A stretch of DNA of 64,000 bases from Chryseobacterium gleum (GCA_945897565.1 CAMDFN010000004.1:52964-116963); one strand, 5' to 3'; positions 16,748 to 29,071 are shown, counted from the first letter of the stretch. Notes: generated by a model not told the origin, from the letters alone. Numbers and translations are program-made.

Positions 16748-19138
16748 ATGAAGCGATTGATTCAAAACATCTTCGGAATTGCCCTAGCAGGAATGTTAGT
16801 GCTTTCTTCGTGTTCTAAAGAGCGCTCTTCAGCTACAGGTTGGGAATTCAATAACTACAAAAACGGTGGTTTTGAAAAATTCGATGCCCGTGAGCAAGAA
16901 ACAGGCCCTGGTTTGGTCATGATCGAAGGAGGTACATTTACAATGGGCCGCACAGAACAAGACGTCATGTCTGACTGGAATGCGCGCGCTTCTCGTGTAA
17001 CAGTAGCTTCTTTTTACATGGACCGTACAGAAGTAACTAATTTCCATTGGTTAGAATACATGTACTGGATGCGTCGAGTTTACTACAAAACTTACCCGCA
17101 CGTCTATAAAAAGTGCTTGCCAGACACACTCGCCTGGAGATCAGCATTGGGTTACCGTGAAAAATACGTCAATTACTACTTGCGTCAGCCATCTTACCGC
17201 GACTACCCAGTTGTTGGTGTATCTTGGTTACAGGCTAATGACTTTTGCAAATGGCGTACAGACCGCGTCAATGAAGCTATTTTAGTACGTGAAGGCATCT
17301 TAAAATGGCACTTTGCCGAAGAAGGATCAGCAGATGTTGGTGCAGCTAATAACGCTAGCTATGACAAAAAATATGCTTCTGTACCACAAAACATGTTCTC
17401 CACAGAAAATTATCTCAACGGAAACTATACAATAGAGTCTGAAGGTGGTTACGTTGTCAACAAAGACAGCAAACCAAAACCAAAAGTAGATTCCAAAACA
17501 AAAAGATCCGTTCCGCGCGATCCCTACCAACTCGAAAACTACGACCCAATTTATGCAGACATGGACAACGGTCGTTTGGGTACCCGTCCTGTTAAAATGG
17601 AAGACGGTATCTTATTGCCTTCTTACCGCCTACCTACCGAAGCCGAATGGGAATTTGCAGCTATGGGCCTCATTGGCAACTTAGATCCTAATTCTGAAAA
17701 CATCAACGATCGCCGTATCTATCCTTGGGATGGCCACTACGTTCGCCAAGAAGAAGAGCAATTTGCTGGTGCAATTCAAGCCAACTTCATGCGCGGCAAA
17801 GGTGACATGATGGGTGTAGCAGGTCGCCTCAACGACGGCGCCGACATTTCTGACCGCGTAGATTCATTCTGGCCAAACGACTACGGTCTTTACCACATGG
17901 CTGGTAACGTTTCTGAATGGGTAATGGATGTTTATCGTCCGCTTACTTCAGAAGTAGCCGATGGTTTCATGCCATTCCGCGGTAACAAATACCAAACACA
18001 ACTTTTAGTTCCAGACGGTCTCTATGACAAACCTGTCAAAGCCAATGAAAACATCTATGATGTCCACGGCATGAAAGAATTTGTCAACGAGTTTGCACGT
18101 GTCAAATACCTTGCGCATGCCAACAAAAAGTACAGCCAAGAAGCAGGTACTAACTACCAGTCTAACTTTACCAACCAAAATGCAACAAAAGACACTAGCA
18201 CTGCTAAGAAAGATACAGCAGGGGCACAAGGGGCGCCAAAACCAGGTGCTGTCAATAACAATCCAATGAATTCTCGTATTTACGCCAAACAAGACCCGCG
18301 CAAATACCAATTCAATGCGCCTTCTAACTACTACGTTTCTAATAACTCTCAATTCACCTCACAAGAGCGCATGCAATTTGAGTTTTTAGATACGCTAAAC
18401 ATGATGTTAGATACAGCTATTGCCCTTCACAACCAAGGCCGAACCATTGCTGCATCCGCATACGTAGAGCGCGTATTGTTCAATAAAGACCTTCCTGCGG
18501 AAATTCAAGAAGGCACCAAAAAACAAGATTTACTTGAGCTAATGGCGCTAGCTTTTGATTACGAGCAACCTACCGCCTACCTTGGTATCGACACCGCACT
18601 TTTCAGTCGCGAGTACCTTGAGCGCAAGTTTTTATCATATAGCACTGACCCTACTATTACAACTTGGATCATGACACTTCGCAACGGCTTAAGTGAATTC
18701 ATCACTACCACAAAAGGAAGTCAGCGTTGGAGAGATGTTACGGTAGAAGAAAATGCTGGACGCTTGAACTACCGCAAAGACGACTACATCGACTACCTCG
18801 ATGGTGACTTAGAATCTTCTATTTACTATAACAACACGCAGCGCATAGAAGAAATCAACAGCGGCATGCGCGACCCTAAATTGGTCATGTACCAGAGTGA
18901 GCACGAAAACAACAACCTACTTAACGACCCAATTAACGCAGGTAAAGCAGGTTGGCCAACAACACTCATCTCAGACAAGAGTCGTGTGTACAAAGGTGGT
19001 TCTTGGTCTGATATCGCCTACTGGCTTGCCATCGGAAACCGCCGTTTCCTAGACGAAGACAAAGCGTCGGCAACCATTGGTTTCAGATGTGCTATGGACC
19101 GCGTAGGCAGCTCTCGCAGACCAGACATGAAAGAATAA
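16748..19138 (+). CDS. gldJ: Gliding-motility lipoprotein GldJ with large insertions
   Basis: 796 residues. A lipobox places the lipidated Cys at 22 (LVLSSC). The formylglycine-generating-enzyme (SUMF1) fold is recognised by GGTFTMG, LPTEAEWEFAA, GNVSEWVMD (about 388) and GGSWSD...GFRCAMDR near the end. GldJ is needed for stability of GldK and other T9SS components and for gliding. Its placement between a PorP-like gene and murF matches the flavobacterial gldJ-murF neighbourhood. It is much longer than the roughly 560-residue Flavobacterium GldJ as I know it. About 350 residues separate the GNVSEW and GGSWSD motifs, including a Thr/Lys/Asn-rich stretch near 475-500. A strong terminator follows. 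Confidence 0.9.
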   Translation: MKRLIQNIFGIALAGMLVLSSCSKERSSATGWEFNNYKNGGFEKFDAREQETGPGLVMIEGGTFTMGRTEQDVMSDWNARASRVTVASFYMDRTEVTNFHWLEYMYWMRRVYYKTYPHVYKKCLPDTLAWRSALGYREKYVNYYLRQPSYRDYPVVGVSWLQANDFCKWRTDRVNEAILVREGILKWHFAEEGSADVGAANNASYDKKYASVPQNMFSTENYLNGNYTIESEGGYVVNKDSKPKPKVDSKTKRSVPRDPYQLENYDPIYADMDNGRLGTRPVKMEDGILLPSYRLPTEAEWEFAAMGLIGNLDPNSENINDRRIYPWDGHYVRQEEEQFAGAIQANFMRGKGDMMGVAGRLNDGADISDRVDSFWPNDYGLYHMAGNVSEWVMDVYRPLTSEVADGFMPFRGNKYQTQLLVPDGLYDKPVKANENIYDVHGMKEFVNEFARVKYLAHANKKYSQEAGTNYQSNFTNQNATKDTSTAKKDTAGAQGAPKPGAVNNNPMNSRIYAKQDPRKYQFNAPSNYYVSNNSQFTSQERMQFEFLDTLNMMLDTAIALHNQGRTIAASAYVERVLFNKDLPAEIQEGTKKQDLLELMALAFDYEQPTAYLGIDTALFSREYLERKFLSYSTDPTITTWIMTLRNGLSEFITTTKGSQRWRDVTVEENAGRLNYRKDDYIDYLDGDLESSIYYNNTQRIEEINSGMRDPKLVMYQSEHENNNLLNDPINAGKAGWPTTLISDKSRVYKGGSWSDIAYWLAIGNRRFLDEDKASATIGFRCAMDRVGSSRRPDMKE

Positions 19139-19168
19139 ATTGAACATTTCAATTATAATAATCCTTCA

Positions 19169-19196
19169 AAAGCCCGAGCAATCGGGCTTTTTTTTT
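19169..19196 (+). terminator. Rho-independent terminator after gldJ
   Basis: A 9-bp stem (AAAGCCCGA / TCGGGCTTT) with a GCAA loop at 19178-19181 is followed by a run of T to 19196. The T-run continues directly into the -7-like box of murF. Confidence 0.88.
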
Positions 19197-19197
19197 G

Positions 19198-19205
19198 CAA
19201 CTTTG
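19198..19205 (+). promoter_or_regulatory. -7-like box of the murF promoter
   Basis: CAACTTTG is one base off TAnnTTTG and ends four bases before the ATG at 19210. It abuts the T-run of the gldJ terminator, so murF may restart transcription where the gldJ message ends. Confidence 0.45.
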
Positions 19206-19209
19206 CGTC

Positions 19210-20484
19210 ATGGAAAAATGGCTTTCAATTTTAGATGCATGTAGCGGAGTGAGTACAGACAGCAGACAAATTCACAAAGATTGCTTGTACATAGCGCTCA
19301 AAGGCACCAACTTTGATGGCAATCAATATGCGCAGCAGGCGCTTGCCGCAGGGGCTAAATTTGCAATAGTGGATAACGCCACTTATGCAAATGGTGAAAA
19401 TATATTACTTGTTGCTGACGGCCTCTCTTTTTTACAAGCATTAGCGCAGGCCCACCGCCTGCGTTTTGACATTCCAGTCATTGGAATTACGGGCAGCAAT
19501 GGCAAGACGAGCACCAAAGAACTTGTCAATTGTATATTGCAAACCCAATTCAAGGTCTTGTGTACAACAGGAAACCTCAATAATCATATTGGTGTTCCGC
19601 TTACCCTACTTCAACTCAATAAAAACCACGAAATCGCCATCATTGAAATGGGCGCCAATAAGCCCCTAGACATTGATGAATTGTGTCGGATTGCCTCACC
19701 TACCCATGGGCTCATTACAAATATAGGTAAAGCCCATCTTGAGGGTTTTATCAACTTTGAAGGCGTGCTCAAGACCAAATCTGAACTCTATGATCGCGTC
19801 AGTCAAAACAATGGTGGCTTATTTGTAAATGCCGATGATCCTATTCTCCTCGCTGCAGCACAACATCGTCATATCGCTTTGTTCACATATGGAGCACAAG
19901 CTGGAGAACTCAAAGGGCAGCTGCAAGCGCTAGATCCATTCGTGCATCTTTCTTGGACGCATGCAACTTATTGGTCAGAAATGATACATACGCAAATGAT
20001 TGGAAAATATAACTTTTATAATTTCTTAGCAGCATTGCGGGTTGGTTTGCACTTCGGTATTGATCCAGAAAAAATGAATGAGGCTATCTCGCGTTATGTA
20101 CCCACCAATAAACGCTCTCAAGTAGAAAAAACAGCCCACAACACGCTCATTATAGATTGCTACAACGCGAATCCGTCTAGCATGATGAGTGCACTCAGCT
20201 CTTTTTTGGAAATTGAACACCCTCATAAATTGGTCATTTTGGGTGATATGCTCGAGCTTGGCAAAGAAGGTCCGATAGAACATCAAAAAATATTAGATTT
20301 TCTACTTTCAAATGATTTGAGTTACTTAACTGTCGGAGAAATCTTTAAAGATCTAAACGAAGAAGGGTACACCAACGTAGCAGCACTCCGAGAAATACTC
20401 AACAAACAAGGCTTGAAAGACCATTTCATTCTTTTGAAAGGCTCAAGAGGAATTGCGCTAGAAAAATTAATCGATATCCTTTAA
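19210..20484 (+). CDS. murF: UDP-N-acetylmuramoyl-tripeptide--D-Ala-D-Ala ligase
   Basis: 424 residues from ATG at 19210 (an in-frame TTG at 19195 lies in the terminator T-run and is rejected). It adds D-Ala-D-Ala to the UDP-MurNAc-tripeptide in the cytoplasm. Motifs include SGVSTDSRQI near the N-terminus, the P-loop GITGSNGKTSTKEL at about 92-105, IIEMGANKPLDI, LITNIGKAHLEGF and DCYNANPSSM. It lies downstream of gldJ as in other gliding bacteroidetes. A divergence to prfB on the opposite strand follows 18 bases after the stop (tail to tail). Confidence 0.95.
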   Translation: MEKWLSILDACSGVSTDSRQIHKDCLYIALKGTNFDGNQYAQQALAAGAKFAIVDNATYANGENILLVADGLSFLQALAQAHRLRFDIPVIGITGSNGKTSTKELVNCILQTQFKVLCTTGNLNNHIGVPLTLLQLNKNHEIAIIEMGANKPLDIDELCRIASPTHGLITNIGKAHLEGFINFEGVLKTKSELYDRVSQNNGGLFVNADDPILLAAAQHRHIALFTYGAQAGELKGQLQALDPFVHLSWTHATYWSEMIHTQMIGKYNFYNFLAALRVGLHFGIDPEKMNEAISRYVPTNKRSQVEKTAHNTLIIDCYNANPSSMMSALSSFLEIEHPHKLVILGDMLELGKEGPIEHQKILDFLLSNDLSYLTVGEIFKDLNEEGYTNVAALREILNKQGLKDHFILLKGSRGIALEKLIDIL

Positions 20485-20502
20485 ATAGCAGTTGGTCTCA
20501 TT

Positions 20503-21585
20503 TTAAGACCCATATTGCATCAAAAAAGCTTTTAAGAAAGGATCGAGGGCGCCATCCATAACGGCATCGACATCACCTGTTTCCATACCTGTACGCACAT
20601 CCTTAACCAATTTATACGGATGCATGACATAATTGCGGATTTGACTCCCCCACTCTATTTTCTTTTTACCTGCCTCAATTTCGTTTCGTTTTTCCATGCG
20701 TTCACGCAAAATGAGTTCATAGAGCTGAGAGCGCAATAACTGCAAGGCCTTTTCTTTATTGGCTAGCTGAGAGCGCGACTCCGAGTTTTCGATGATGATA
20801 CCCGAAGGCGCGTGTCGAAGGCGCACTGCGGTTTCTACTTTATTGACATTTTGGCCTCCTGCCCCACCTGAACGGAAAGTTTCAAAGGAGATATCGGCAG
20901 GGTTGATATTGATTTCAATTTGGTCATCGACTAATGGATAGACATATACGGACACAAAACTGGTGTGCCTTTTGGCATTGGAATCAAAAGGTGAGATGCG
21001 CACCAAACGGTGCACGCCGTTTTCTCCTTTAAGATAACCGAAGGCAAATTCACCTTCAAACTCTAGCGTAACTGTTTTTACACCCGCAACATCTCCTTCT
21101 TGGAAATTGAGTTCGGTAATTTTGTAGCCATGTTTTTGACCCCACATCAGGTACATGCGCATGAGCATACTTGCCCAATCGCAGCTTTCTGTTCCGCCGG
21201 CACCAGCCGTAATTTGCAAAACAGCAGACAAGCCGTCTTCTTCGTTGGAAAGCATGTTTTTGAGCTCGAGTTCTTCGATTTCTTCGAGTAACTTGGCATA
21301 CTGACTATTGAGTTCAGGTTCTTCTGCCATTCCCTCCCGAACAAATTCCATCAAGACATCGAGGTCGGCAACGGAGCTGGCTGTGCGGTCAAAAGTCTCG
21401 ACCCAAAATTTAAGCCCGCGAATTTGCTTCATTTTGTCTTCGGCCTTTTTGGGGTCATCCCAAAAGGAAGGGTCTTGCGTTTTGAGCTCTTCTTCCTTTA
21501 ATTGCATGCGCTTCTCATCGATTTTAAGAAACGCCTGTATGGTTGAAAGTCTGTTTTGTAAGGCCTTATATTGTTCGGTTGTCAT
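20503..21585 (-). CDS. prfB: Peptide chain release factor 2, no programmed frameshift
   Basis: 360 residues in one uninterrupted frame. The UGA/UAA-reading SPF tripeptide is in [15 protein letters not shown] and the catalytic GGQ is in [13 protein letters not shown]. In most bacteria codon ~26 is an in-frame UGA within a CUU-UGA frameshift site that autoregulates RF2. Here the equivalent codons (forward 21515-21535) read GCG TTT CTT AAA ATC, so the CTT is kept but the stop is gone. The gene is head to head with gcvH, and a TAACTTTG -7 box ends four bases before its ATG. Confidence 0.96.
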   Translation of the reverse strand: MTTEQYKALQNRLSTIQAFLKIDEKRMQLKEEELKTQDPSFWDDPKKAEDKMKQIRGLKFWVETFDRTASSVADLDVLMEFVREGMAEEPELNSQYAKLLEEIEELELKNMLSNEEDGLSAVLQITAGAGGTESCDWASMLMRMYLMWGQKHGYKITELNFQEGDVAGVKTVTLEFEGEFAFGYLKGENGVHRLVRISPFDSNAKRHTSFVSVYVYPLVDDQIEININPADISFETFRSGGAGGQNVNKVETAVRLRHAPSGIIIENSESRSQLANKEKALQLLRSQLYELILRERMEKRNEIEAGKKKIEWGSQIRNYVMHPYKLVKDVRTGMETGDVDAVMDGALDPFLKAFLMQYGS

Positions 21586-21589
21586 GGGG

Positions 21590-21597
21590 CAAAGTTA
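21590..21597 (-). promoter_or_regulatory. -7 box of the prfB promoter
   Basis: On the minus strand TAACTTTG matches TAnnTTTG exactly. Only four bases separate it from the prfB ATG at 21585, predicting a leaderless or nearly leaderless message. No -33 TTG at usual spacing is seen. Confidence 0.5.
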
Positions 21598-21652
21598 AGC
21601 ATTCTAGTATGGAAAGAAAAGGAAGGTGCGCTCATGATTCAGTCAAAATGTG

Positions 21653-21660
21653 TACATTTG
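21653..21660 (+). promoter_or_regulatory. -7 box of the gcvH promoter
   Basis: TACATTTG matches TAnnTTTG exactly and ends 17 bases before the gcvH ATG at 21678. This rules out the longer open frame that begins at 21543 inside prfB. Confidence 0.5.
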
Positions 21661-21677
21661 TCTCAAATCAATGTAAC

Positions 21678-22055
21678 ATGAATATTCCAGCTGAACTCAA
21701 GTACACCAAAGACCACGAATGGGTAAAACTCGAAGGTGACATCGCCACTATTGGCATCACCGAATTTGCACAAAGCGAACTCGGAGACATCGTTTATGTC
21801 GAAGTAGAAACCGTCGGAGAAACGATGGCGCAAGAAGAAGTTTTTGGTAGTGTTGAAGCTGTCAAGACTGTATCTGATTTGTTCTTGCCTATGAGCGGCG
21901 AAATCATTGAATTAAACGCAGCGCTCGAAGACAACCCAGAGTTAGTCAACAACGATCCATATGGTGCAGGCTGGATGGTAAAAGTACGCGTTTCTGCTGT
22001 GGCTGAATTCGCAGCCCTTTTAGATGCCGAAGCATACGCGCAAGAAGTACACTAA
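21678..22055 (+). CDS. gcvH: Glycine cleavage system H protein
   Basis: 125 residues. This is the lipoyl carrier that shuttles the aminomethyl group between the P, T and L proteins. The lipoylation site is Lys63 in [11 protein letters not shown], and the N-terminus [13 protein letters not shown] is typical. ATG at 21678 gives the normal length; the frame is open further upstream, but that would overlap prfB and its promoter. None of the other gcv genes is nearby. No glycine riboswitch is present. A terminator follows at 22108. Confidence 0.97.
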   Translation: MNIPAELKYTKDHEWVKLEGDIATIGITEFAQSELGDIVYVEVETVGETMAQEEVFGSVEAVKTVSDLFLPMSGEIIELNAALEDNPELVNNDPYGAGWMVKVRVSAVAEFAALLDAEAYAQEVH

Positions 22056-22107
22056 GTAAGACCCTTTTTCTAAATTTATAGGATATTATTAAATCCCTAG
22101 TCATTCT

Positions 22108-22130
22108 AAACCGCCTTTTGGGCGGTTTTT

Positions 22131-22132
<2 letters not shown>
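22108..22132 (+). terminator. Rho-independent terminator after gcvH
   Basis: Stem AAACCGCC / GGCGGTTT with loop TTTTG (22116-22120) and a T-tract. The T-tract runs into the stop codon of the convergent nuclease gene, whose TAA is the complement of 22131-22133. Confidence 0.87.
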
Positions 22133-24876
<2,744 letters not shown>

Positions 24877-24891
24877 TTAATTTCGTGTAAA

Positions 24892-24899
24892 CAAAAATA
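24892..24899 (-). promoter_or_regulatory. -7 box of the gyrB promoter
   Basis: On the minus strand TATTTTTG matches TAnnTTTG exactly, 39 bases upstream of the gyrB ATG. It is formed by the end of the T-tract of the peroxidase terminator. Confidence 0.45.
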
Positions 24900-24927
24900 A
24901 AAAAAAGCACCTCGTAAAAGGTGCTTT
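24893..24927 (-). terminator. Rho-independent terminator after the glutathione peroxidase gene
   Basis: Read on the minus strand, stem AAAGCACCT / AGGTGCTTT (24904-24912 and 24919-24927) with a six-base loop is followed by a T-rich tract down to about 24893. It ends the message of the gene at 24977-25513. Confidence 0.85.
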
Positions 24928-24976
24928 GAAGGGGCTGTAAAGCCTTAACTTATCAACAAAATTTCAACCATTTGAA

Positions 24977-25513
24977 CTATTGCTCAATCCAGGCGATAAT
25001 ACTTGGGTCATTAGGTAAAACGCGCGGTGAAATCACTTTTGATAAATGGCCGTTTTCGTCTATTAGGTATTTTTGGAAATTCCATTCCACCTTGCTGTCT
25101 TCTTTGCCATTTTTGGCCTTCTCTGTGAGAAAGTGATAGACCGGATCCATGTCTTTTCCTTTGACAGAAATTTTAGACATCATGGGAAAGCTCACGCCAT
25201 AGTTCATTTGACAAAATTGGGCGATTTCTTTATCCGAGCCGGGCTCTTGAGACATGAAATCATTGGCCGGAAAGCCAATAATAACGAAATTCTTTGATTT
25301 GTATTTCGTGTACAATGCCTCTAGCTGCTCGTATTGAGGCGTGAGACCGCATTTAGAGGCCGTATTGACCACCATAATCTTTTTACCTTTTAAAGAGGCA
25401 AAATCAAAGGTATTTCCGTTGATGTCTTTGACTTTAAATTGGTAAATACTGGCAGAATCAGAGGGTAAGAAGCTCATAAGGAGAATACTTAAGGAAAATA
25501 AAAGTGCTTTCAT
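24977..25513 (-). CDS. Glutathione peroxidase family protein, exported, Cys type
   Basis: 178 residues from ATG at 25513; the frame is open to 25540, but that lies by the expected transcription start. A signal peptide-like stretch (about 1-20) suggests periplasmic export. The thioredoxin fold has the peroxidatic Cys55 in NTASKCGLTPQY, so it is a cysteine and not a selenocysteine form. The family motifs IIGFPANDF and VEWNFQKYLID follow. Most bacterial members are thioredoxin-dependent hydroperoxide reductases despite the name. A terminator follows before gyrB. Confidence 0.92.
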   Translation of the reverse strand: MKALLFSLSILLMSFLPSDSASIYQFKVKDINGNTFDFASLKGKKIMVVNTASKCGLTPQYEQLEALYTKYKSKNFVIIGFPANDFMSQEPGSDKEIAQFCQMNYGVSFPMMSKISVKGKDMDPVYHFLTEKAKNGKEDSKVEWNFQKYLIDENGHLSKVISPRVLPNDPSIIAWIEQ

Positions 25514-25541
25514 GGTCGTTTTTGTTTTAAACAAGATCAAA

Positions 25542-25549
25542 CAAAGATA
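25542..25549 (-). promoter_or_regulatory. -7 box of the peroxidase promoter
   Basis: On the minus strand TATCTTTG is an exact TAnnTTTG match 28 bases upstream of the ATG at 25513. Confidence 0.45.
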
Positions 25550-25592
25550 GTTCGGCTTGGAACAAAATATTCATTTTTACGAATAAGAAAAC

Positions 25593-26420
25593 ATGAAGTA
25601 TCTTTTCCTTTATTTACTCTTCTGGACGCCATTTTGTTGGGGGCAAAAAATGACAGGTTTTTGGCAAGGGATGTTGTTTTCTCCAAACGATCAAACTGTT
25701 CTCATTCCTGTCTACCTCGATATTTTTGTGACAAACGGCTTAATAGATGGCAAAATTAGAATTGAGAACAAAGAAGGTGCTAGCGTTTATCCAGTTGTAG
25801 GCAGGTATGAAAATGATGAAATGCAACTCGTTGCGATGAAAGCAATGTGGCATTACTTACCAGAATTTTCGCTCTCTCCATATATTTACACACTCAAATA
25901 CAATGCTCAAAATGGTTATTTAGAAGGGGGCACAGACAAGCAAGATTACCGTTTTGTCGCCTTTCAGAGCAAAGGAGAAGTTTCAATGAGTAAAACCGCT
26001 TACCTCCCGAAAGATTGGTTGTTGCGCTTCAGTCAAGAGCTCAAGGATGGTATTTCAGCGCCTCAAATCCGCAAGCAAGAGTTATTGAATTTCACTTTTC
26101 AGCCAATTTACTTCGATTGCGACCAAGCAGTAATTAAAGCTGAGTATCAAAGCTATTTAAAGGAATTGATCAGAATGGTGAAGAGTCATTCGGACTTGCG
26201 CATTGAAATTACTGGGCACACAGATGCAGACGGCTCAGATGCCTATAATTTGGCCTTATCGAAAAAACGCAGCGAAGCATTATTGAGTTTCTTTGCCGCT
26301 AACGGACTTCCTAGAGACAGGGTTGTGAGTGCGTACAAAGGTGAAAAAGAACCCGTAGATCAGAATAAAACCGATGAAGGCAAGCAACGCAATAGACGCG
26401 TTGACTTCAAATTTATTTGA
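25593..26420 (+). CDS. OmpA-family peptidoglycan-binding outer-membrane/periplasmic protein
   Basis: 275 residues. A signal peptide is likely (about 1-18, ending CWGQ). The N-terminal ~140 residues are an unrecognised beta-rich domain. The C-terminal OmpA domain (about 165-275) has FQPIYFDCDQAVIK, ITGHTDADGSDAYNLALSKKRSEAL and QRNRRVDFKF, the peptidoglycan diaminopimelate-binding fold. It probably tethers the envelope to the wall. It converges on valS with a single base between the stops. Confidence 0.87.
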   Translation: MKYLFLYLLFWTPFCWGQKMTGFWQGMLFSPNDQTVLIPVYLDIFVTNGLIDGKIRIENKEGASVYPVVGRYENDEMQLVAMKAMWHYLPEFSLSPYIYTLKYNAQNGYLEGGTDKQDYRFVAFQSKGEVSMSKTAYLPKDWLLRFSQELKDGISAPQIRKQELLNFTFQPIYFDCDQAVIKAEYQSYLKELIRMVKSHSDLRIEITGHTDADGSDAYNLALSKKRSEALLSFFAANGLPRDRVVSAYKGEKEPVDQNKTDEGKQRNRRVDFKFI

Positions 26421-26421
26421 G

Positions 26422-29046
26422 TTAGAGACTCTTTAGTTTTTCTTCAAGAATTGCGATTTTGTTGAGTGCATCAGCTTCTTTATTGCGTTCGTTGGCCACT
26501 ACTACATCTGGCGCTCCGGCCATAAATTTTTCGTTTTGCAACTTACTTTGAACACTTTTAAGGAAGCCTTTAGTGTAGTACAATTCTTCTTCGATCTTTT
26601 TCTTTTCAGCTTCGAGGTCGATTTGTTCGCCGAAAGGCACAAAAAACTCGATACCATCGACAATAAAGCTATTGGACTGCGCTACTTTTTCTTGTACATA
26701 TTGCAAAACAGACAAATTGCCCATTTTAACTAAAATGCTGTCTGCGTCTGTTGCGCGGGTCGCAGCAGCTTTGATGTAAAGCTCCAGCTTGACTTTTGTC
26801 GCGATGTTATTTTGCTTTCGGATATTGCGGATCTGCGTAATTACTTTTTCATTAAAGGCGAATTTTTGCAGAGGTGTTTGATCGAGCTCTTGAGCCGTTG
26901 GCCATTGTGCAATAACGATGTCGTCGCCGGGTTGGCGCTCGCGCAGTGCATGATAGAGTTCTTCAGCTACAAAAGGCGTAAATGGATGCATGATTTTCAA
27001 GATGCGCTCAAAGAAATTGAGCGTATGCTCGAGTGTCTGACGATCGATGGGCTGTTGGTAGCCTGGTTTGATCATTTCTAAGTACCATGAGCAGAAGTCG
27101 TCCCAAACGAGCTTGTAGGTCGACATGAGGGCATCAGAGATGCGGAATTTATCAAAATTGCTATTGATTTCACTCAAAACCTGCGCAAAACGGTTGTCAA
27201 ACCAGTCAATAGCTACTTTACTGGAGAGCGGCTGGTCTATTTCACGGACTTCCCATGAGGAGACCAAGCGGTAGGCATTCCAAATTTTATTGGTGAAATT
27301 GCGGCCTTGTTCGCACTGAGAGCTATCGAATGGGAGGTCGTTGCCAGCCGGAGATGAAATGAGCACCCCCACGCGAACGCCATCGGCGCCATATTGATTG
27401 ATGAGGTCGATAGGGTCTGGGGAATTGCCCAAAGACTTGGACATTTTGCGGCCGAGTTTGTCGCGGACAATTCCGGTGTAGTAGACATTTTTAAAGGGTT
27501 GTTGGCCCATGTATTCGTAACCTGCTATGGCCATTCTTGCCACCCAAAAGAACATGATTTCGGGCGCAGTAACGAGGTCGTTGGTCGGGTAATAGTAGTT
27601 GATTTCTGGATTGTTGGGCTGTGTGAGGCCGTTGAAAACGGAAATTGGCCACAACCAACTAGAAAACCAGGTGTCTAGCACGTCTTCGTCTTGACGCAAT
27701 TCGGCATCATCAATTGATCTGCCTGCTTTTTGAGAAGCCAAAATAATTGCTTCTTCTTGGGTTTTGGCCACAACAAAATCAGCTGGACGGTCGCTGTAGT
27801 ACCATGCAGGAATGCGATGACCCCACCAAAGCTGGCGAGAAATGCACCAATCTTTGACGTTTTCCATCCAGTGGCGATAGGTGTTTTTGAATTTCTCTGG
27901 ATGAAATTGGATGTTGCCATTCATGACATTTTCCAAGGCAGGAGCAGCGAGTTCTTTCATCGACACAAACCATTGTAAAGATAATTTAGGTTCAATGACA
28001 GCACTGGTGCGCTCAGAAAAGCCCACTTTATTGATGATATCTTCGGTCTTGACTAAAAAGCCTTTGTCGTGGAGTTCTTTTTCAATTTCTCGACGCACCT
28101 CGAAGCGGTCTTTGCCTTGGTAGTGTGCGCCATGCGCATTGAGCGTGCCGTTGTCGTTGAAAAGATCGATGCTTGGCAAGTTGTGTTTCTGACCGAGCTC
28201 ATAGTCATTGGGGTCGTGGGCTGGAGTAACTTTCAAGCAACCTGTTCCAAAATCTTTGTCGACGTATGCGTCTGCAATGACGGGAATCTCGCGGTTGATC
28301 AGCGGAACCAAAACCGTTTTGCCAATGAGCTGCTGATAGCGCGTGTCTTCGGGATGCACGCAAATTGCGGTGTCGCCGAGGATGGTTTCGGGGCGTGTGG
28401 TGGCGATAGTGAGCCATTGGTCGGTCTGACCAACAACTTGGTAACGCACATAAAATAATTTGGAATTGACCTCTTTGTAGAGGACTTCTTCGTCGGAAAG
28501 AGCGGTGAGTGCTTCTGGATCCCAGTTGACCATGCGCACGCCTCGGTAAATTTTACCCTTTTGGAAAAGGTCTATGAAAACAGCAATAACAGACTCAGAG
28601 TATTCAGGGTCCATAGTAAAGTGCGTGCGCTCCCAATCACAAGATGCTCCAAGGCGTTTGAGTTGCTCAAGGATGATACCGCCGTGCTTGTCTTTCCACT
28701 CAAAGGCATGGAATAGAAATTGCTCGCGGGTGAGGTCGGATTTTGAAATGCCTTCAGCCTTCAGTTTTTGAACAACTTTGGCCTCGGTTGCAATAGAGGC
28801 GTGGTCGGTACCTGGAACCCAGCACGCATTTTTGCCCAGCATACGCGCCCTGCGCACCAAGACATCTTGAATGGTATTATTGAGCATGTGGCCCATGTGC
28901 AACACACCGGTTACGTTTGGCGGCGGAATGACAATAGTGTAAGGCTCGCGCTGATCTGGAGTGGAATGGAAATAACCCTTATCTAACCAGTATTGGTACC
29001 ATTTTTCTTGTGCAAGTTGCGGCTCGTATGTTTTTGCAATCTCCAT
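26422..29046 (-). CDS. valS: Valyl-tRNA synthetase
   Basis: 874 residues, class I synthetase. The HIGH signature is [15 protein letters not shown] at about 41-55 and KMSKS is in [11 protein letters not shown] near 535. The editing domain has [12 protein letters not shown], and the C-terminal coiled coil (about 805-874) contains [18 protein letters not shown]. It charges tRNA-Val and removes misactivated threonine. An exact TATCTTTG -7 box is 17 bases upstream. Complete with no anomalies. Confidence 0.98.
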   Translation of the reverse strand: MEIAKTYEPQLAQEKWYQYWLDKGYFHSTPDQREPYTIVIPPPNVTGVLHMGHMLNNTIQDVLVRRARMLGKNACWVPGTDHASIATEAKVVQKLKAEGISKSDLTREQFLFHAFEWKDKHGGIILEQLKRLGASCDWERTHFTMDPEYSESVIAVFIDLFQKGKIYRGVRMVNWDPEALTALSDEEVLYKEVNSKLFYVRYQVVGQTDQWLTIATTRPETILGDTAICVHPEDTRYQQLIGKTVLVPLINREIPVIADAYVDKDFGTGCLKVTPAHDPNDYELGQKHNLPSIDLFNDNGTLNAHGAHYQGKDRFEVRREIEKELHDKGFLVKTEDIINKVGFSERTSAVIEPKLSLQWFVSMKELAAPALENVMNGNIQFHPEKFKNTYRHWMENVKDWCISRQLWWGHRIPAWYYSDRPADFVVAKTQEEAIILASQKAGRSIDDAELRQDEDVLDTWFSSWLWPISVFNGLTQPNNPEINYYYPTNDLVTAPEIMFFWVARMAIAGYEYMGQQPFKNVYYTGIVRDKLGRKMSKSLGNSPDPIDLINQYGADGVRVGVLISSPAGNDLPFDSSQCEQGRNFTNKIWNAYRLVSSWEVREIDQPLSSKVAIDWFDNRFAQVLSEINSNFDKFRISDALMSTYKLVWDDFCSWYLEMIKPGYQQPIDRQTLEHTLNFFERILKIMHPFTPFVAEELYHALRERQPGDDIVIAQWPTAQELDQTPLQKFAFNEKVITQIRNIRKQNNIATKVKLELYIKAAATRATDADSILVKMGNLSVLQYVQEKVAQSNSFIVDGIEFFVPFGEQIDLEAEKKKIEEELYYTKGFLKSVQSKLQNEKFMAGAPDVVVANERNKEADALNKIAILEEKLKSL

Positions 29047-29063
29047 GACTTCGTTTAAAGTGG

Positions 29064-29071
29064 CAAAGATA
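29064..29071 (-). promoter_or_regulatory. -7 box of the valS promoter
   Basis: On the minus strand TATCTTTG is an exact TAnnTTTG match 17 bases upstream of the valS ATG. Confidence 0.5.

Noticed and set aside
21543..21677. Upstream extension of gcvH
   Set aside because: It would overlap prfB head to head, span both promoters, and add residues absent from normal H proteins.
24977..25513. Selenoprotein possibility for the glutathione peroxidase
   Set aside because: The active-site codon is a Cys codon, not UGA, and no SECIS-like structure is needed.
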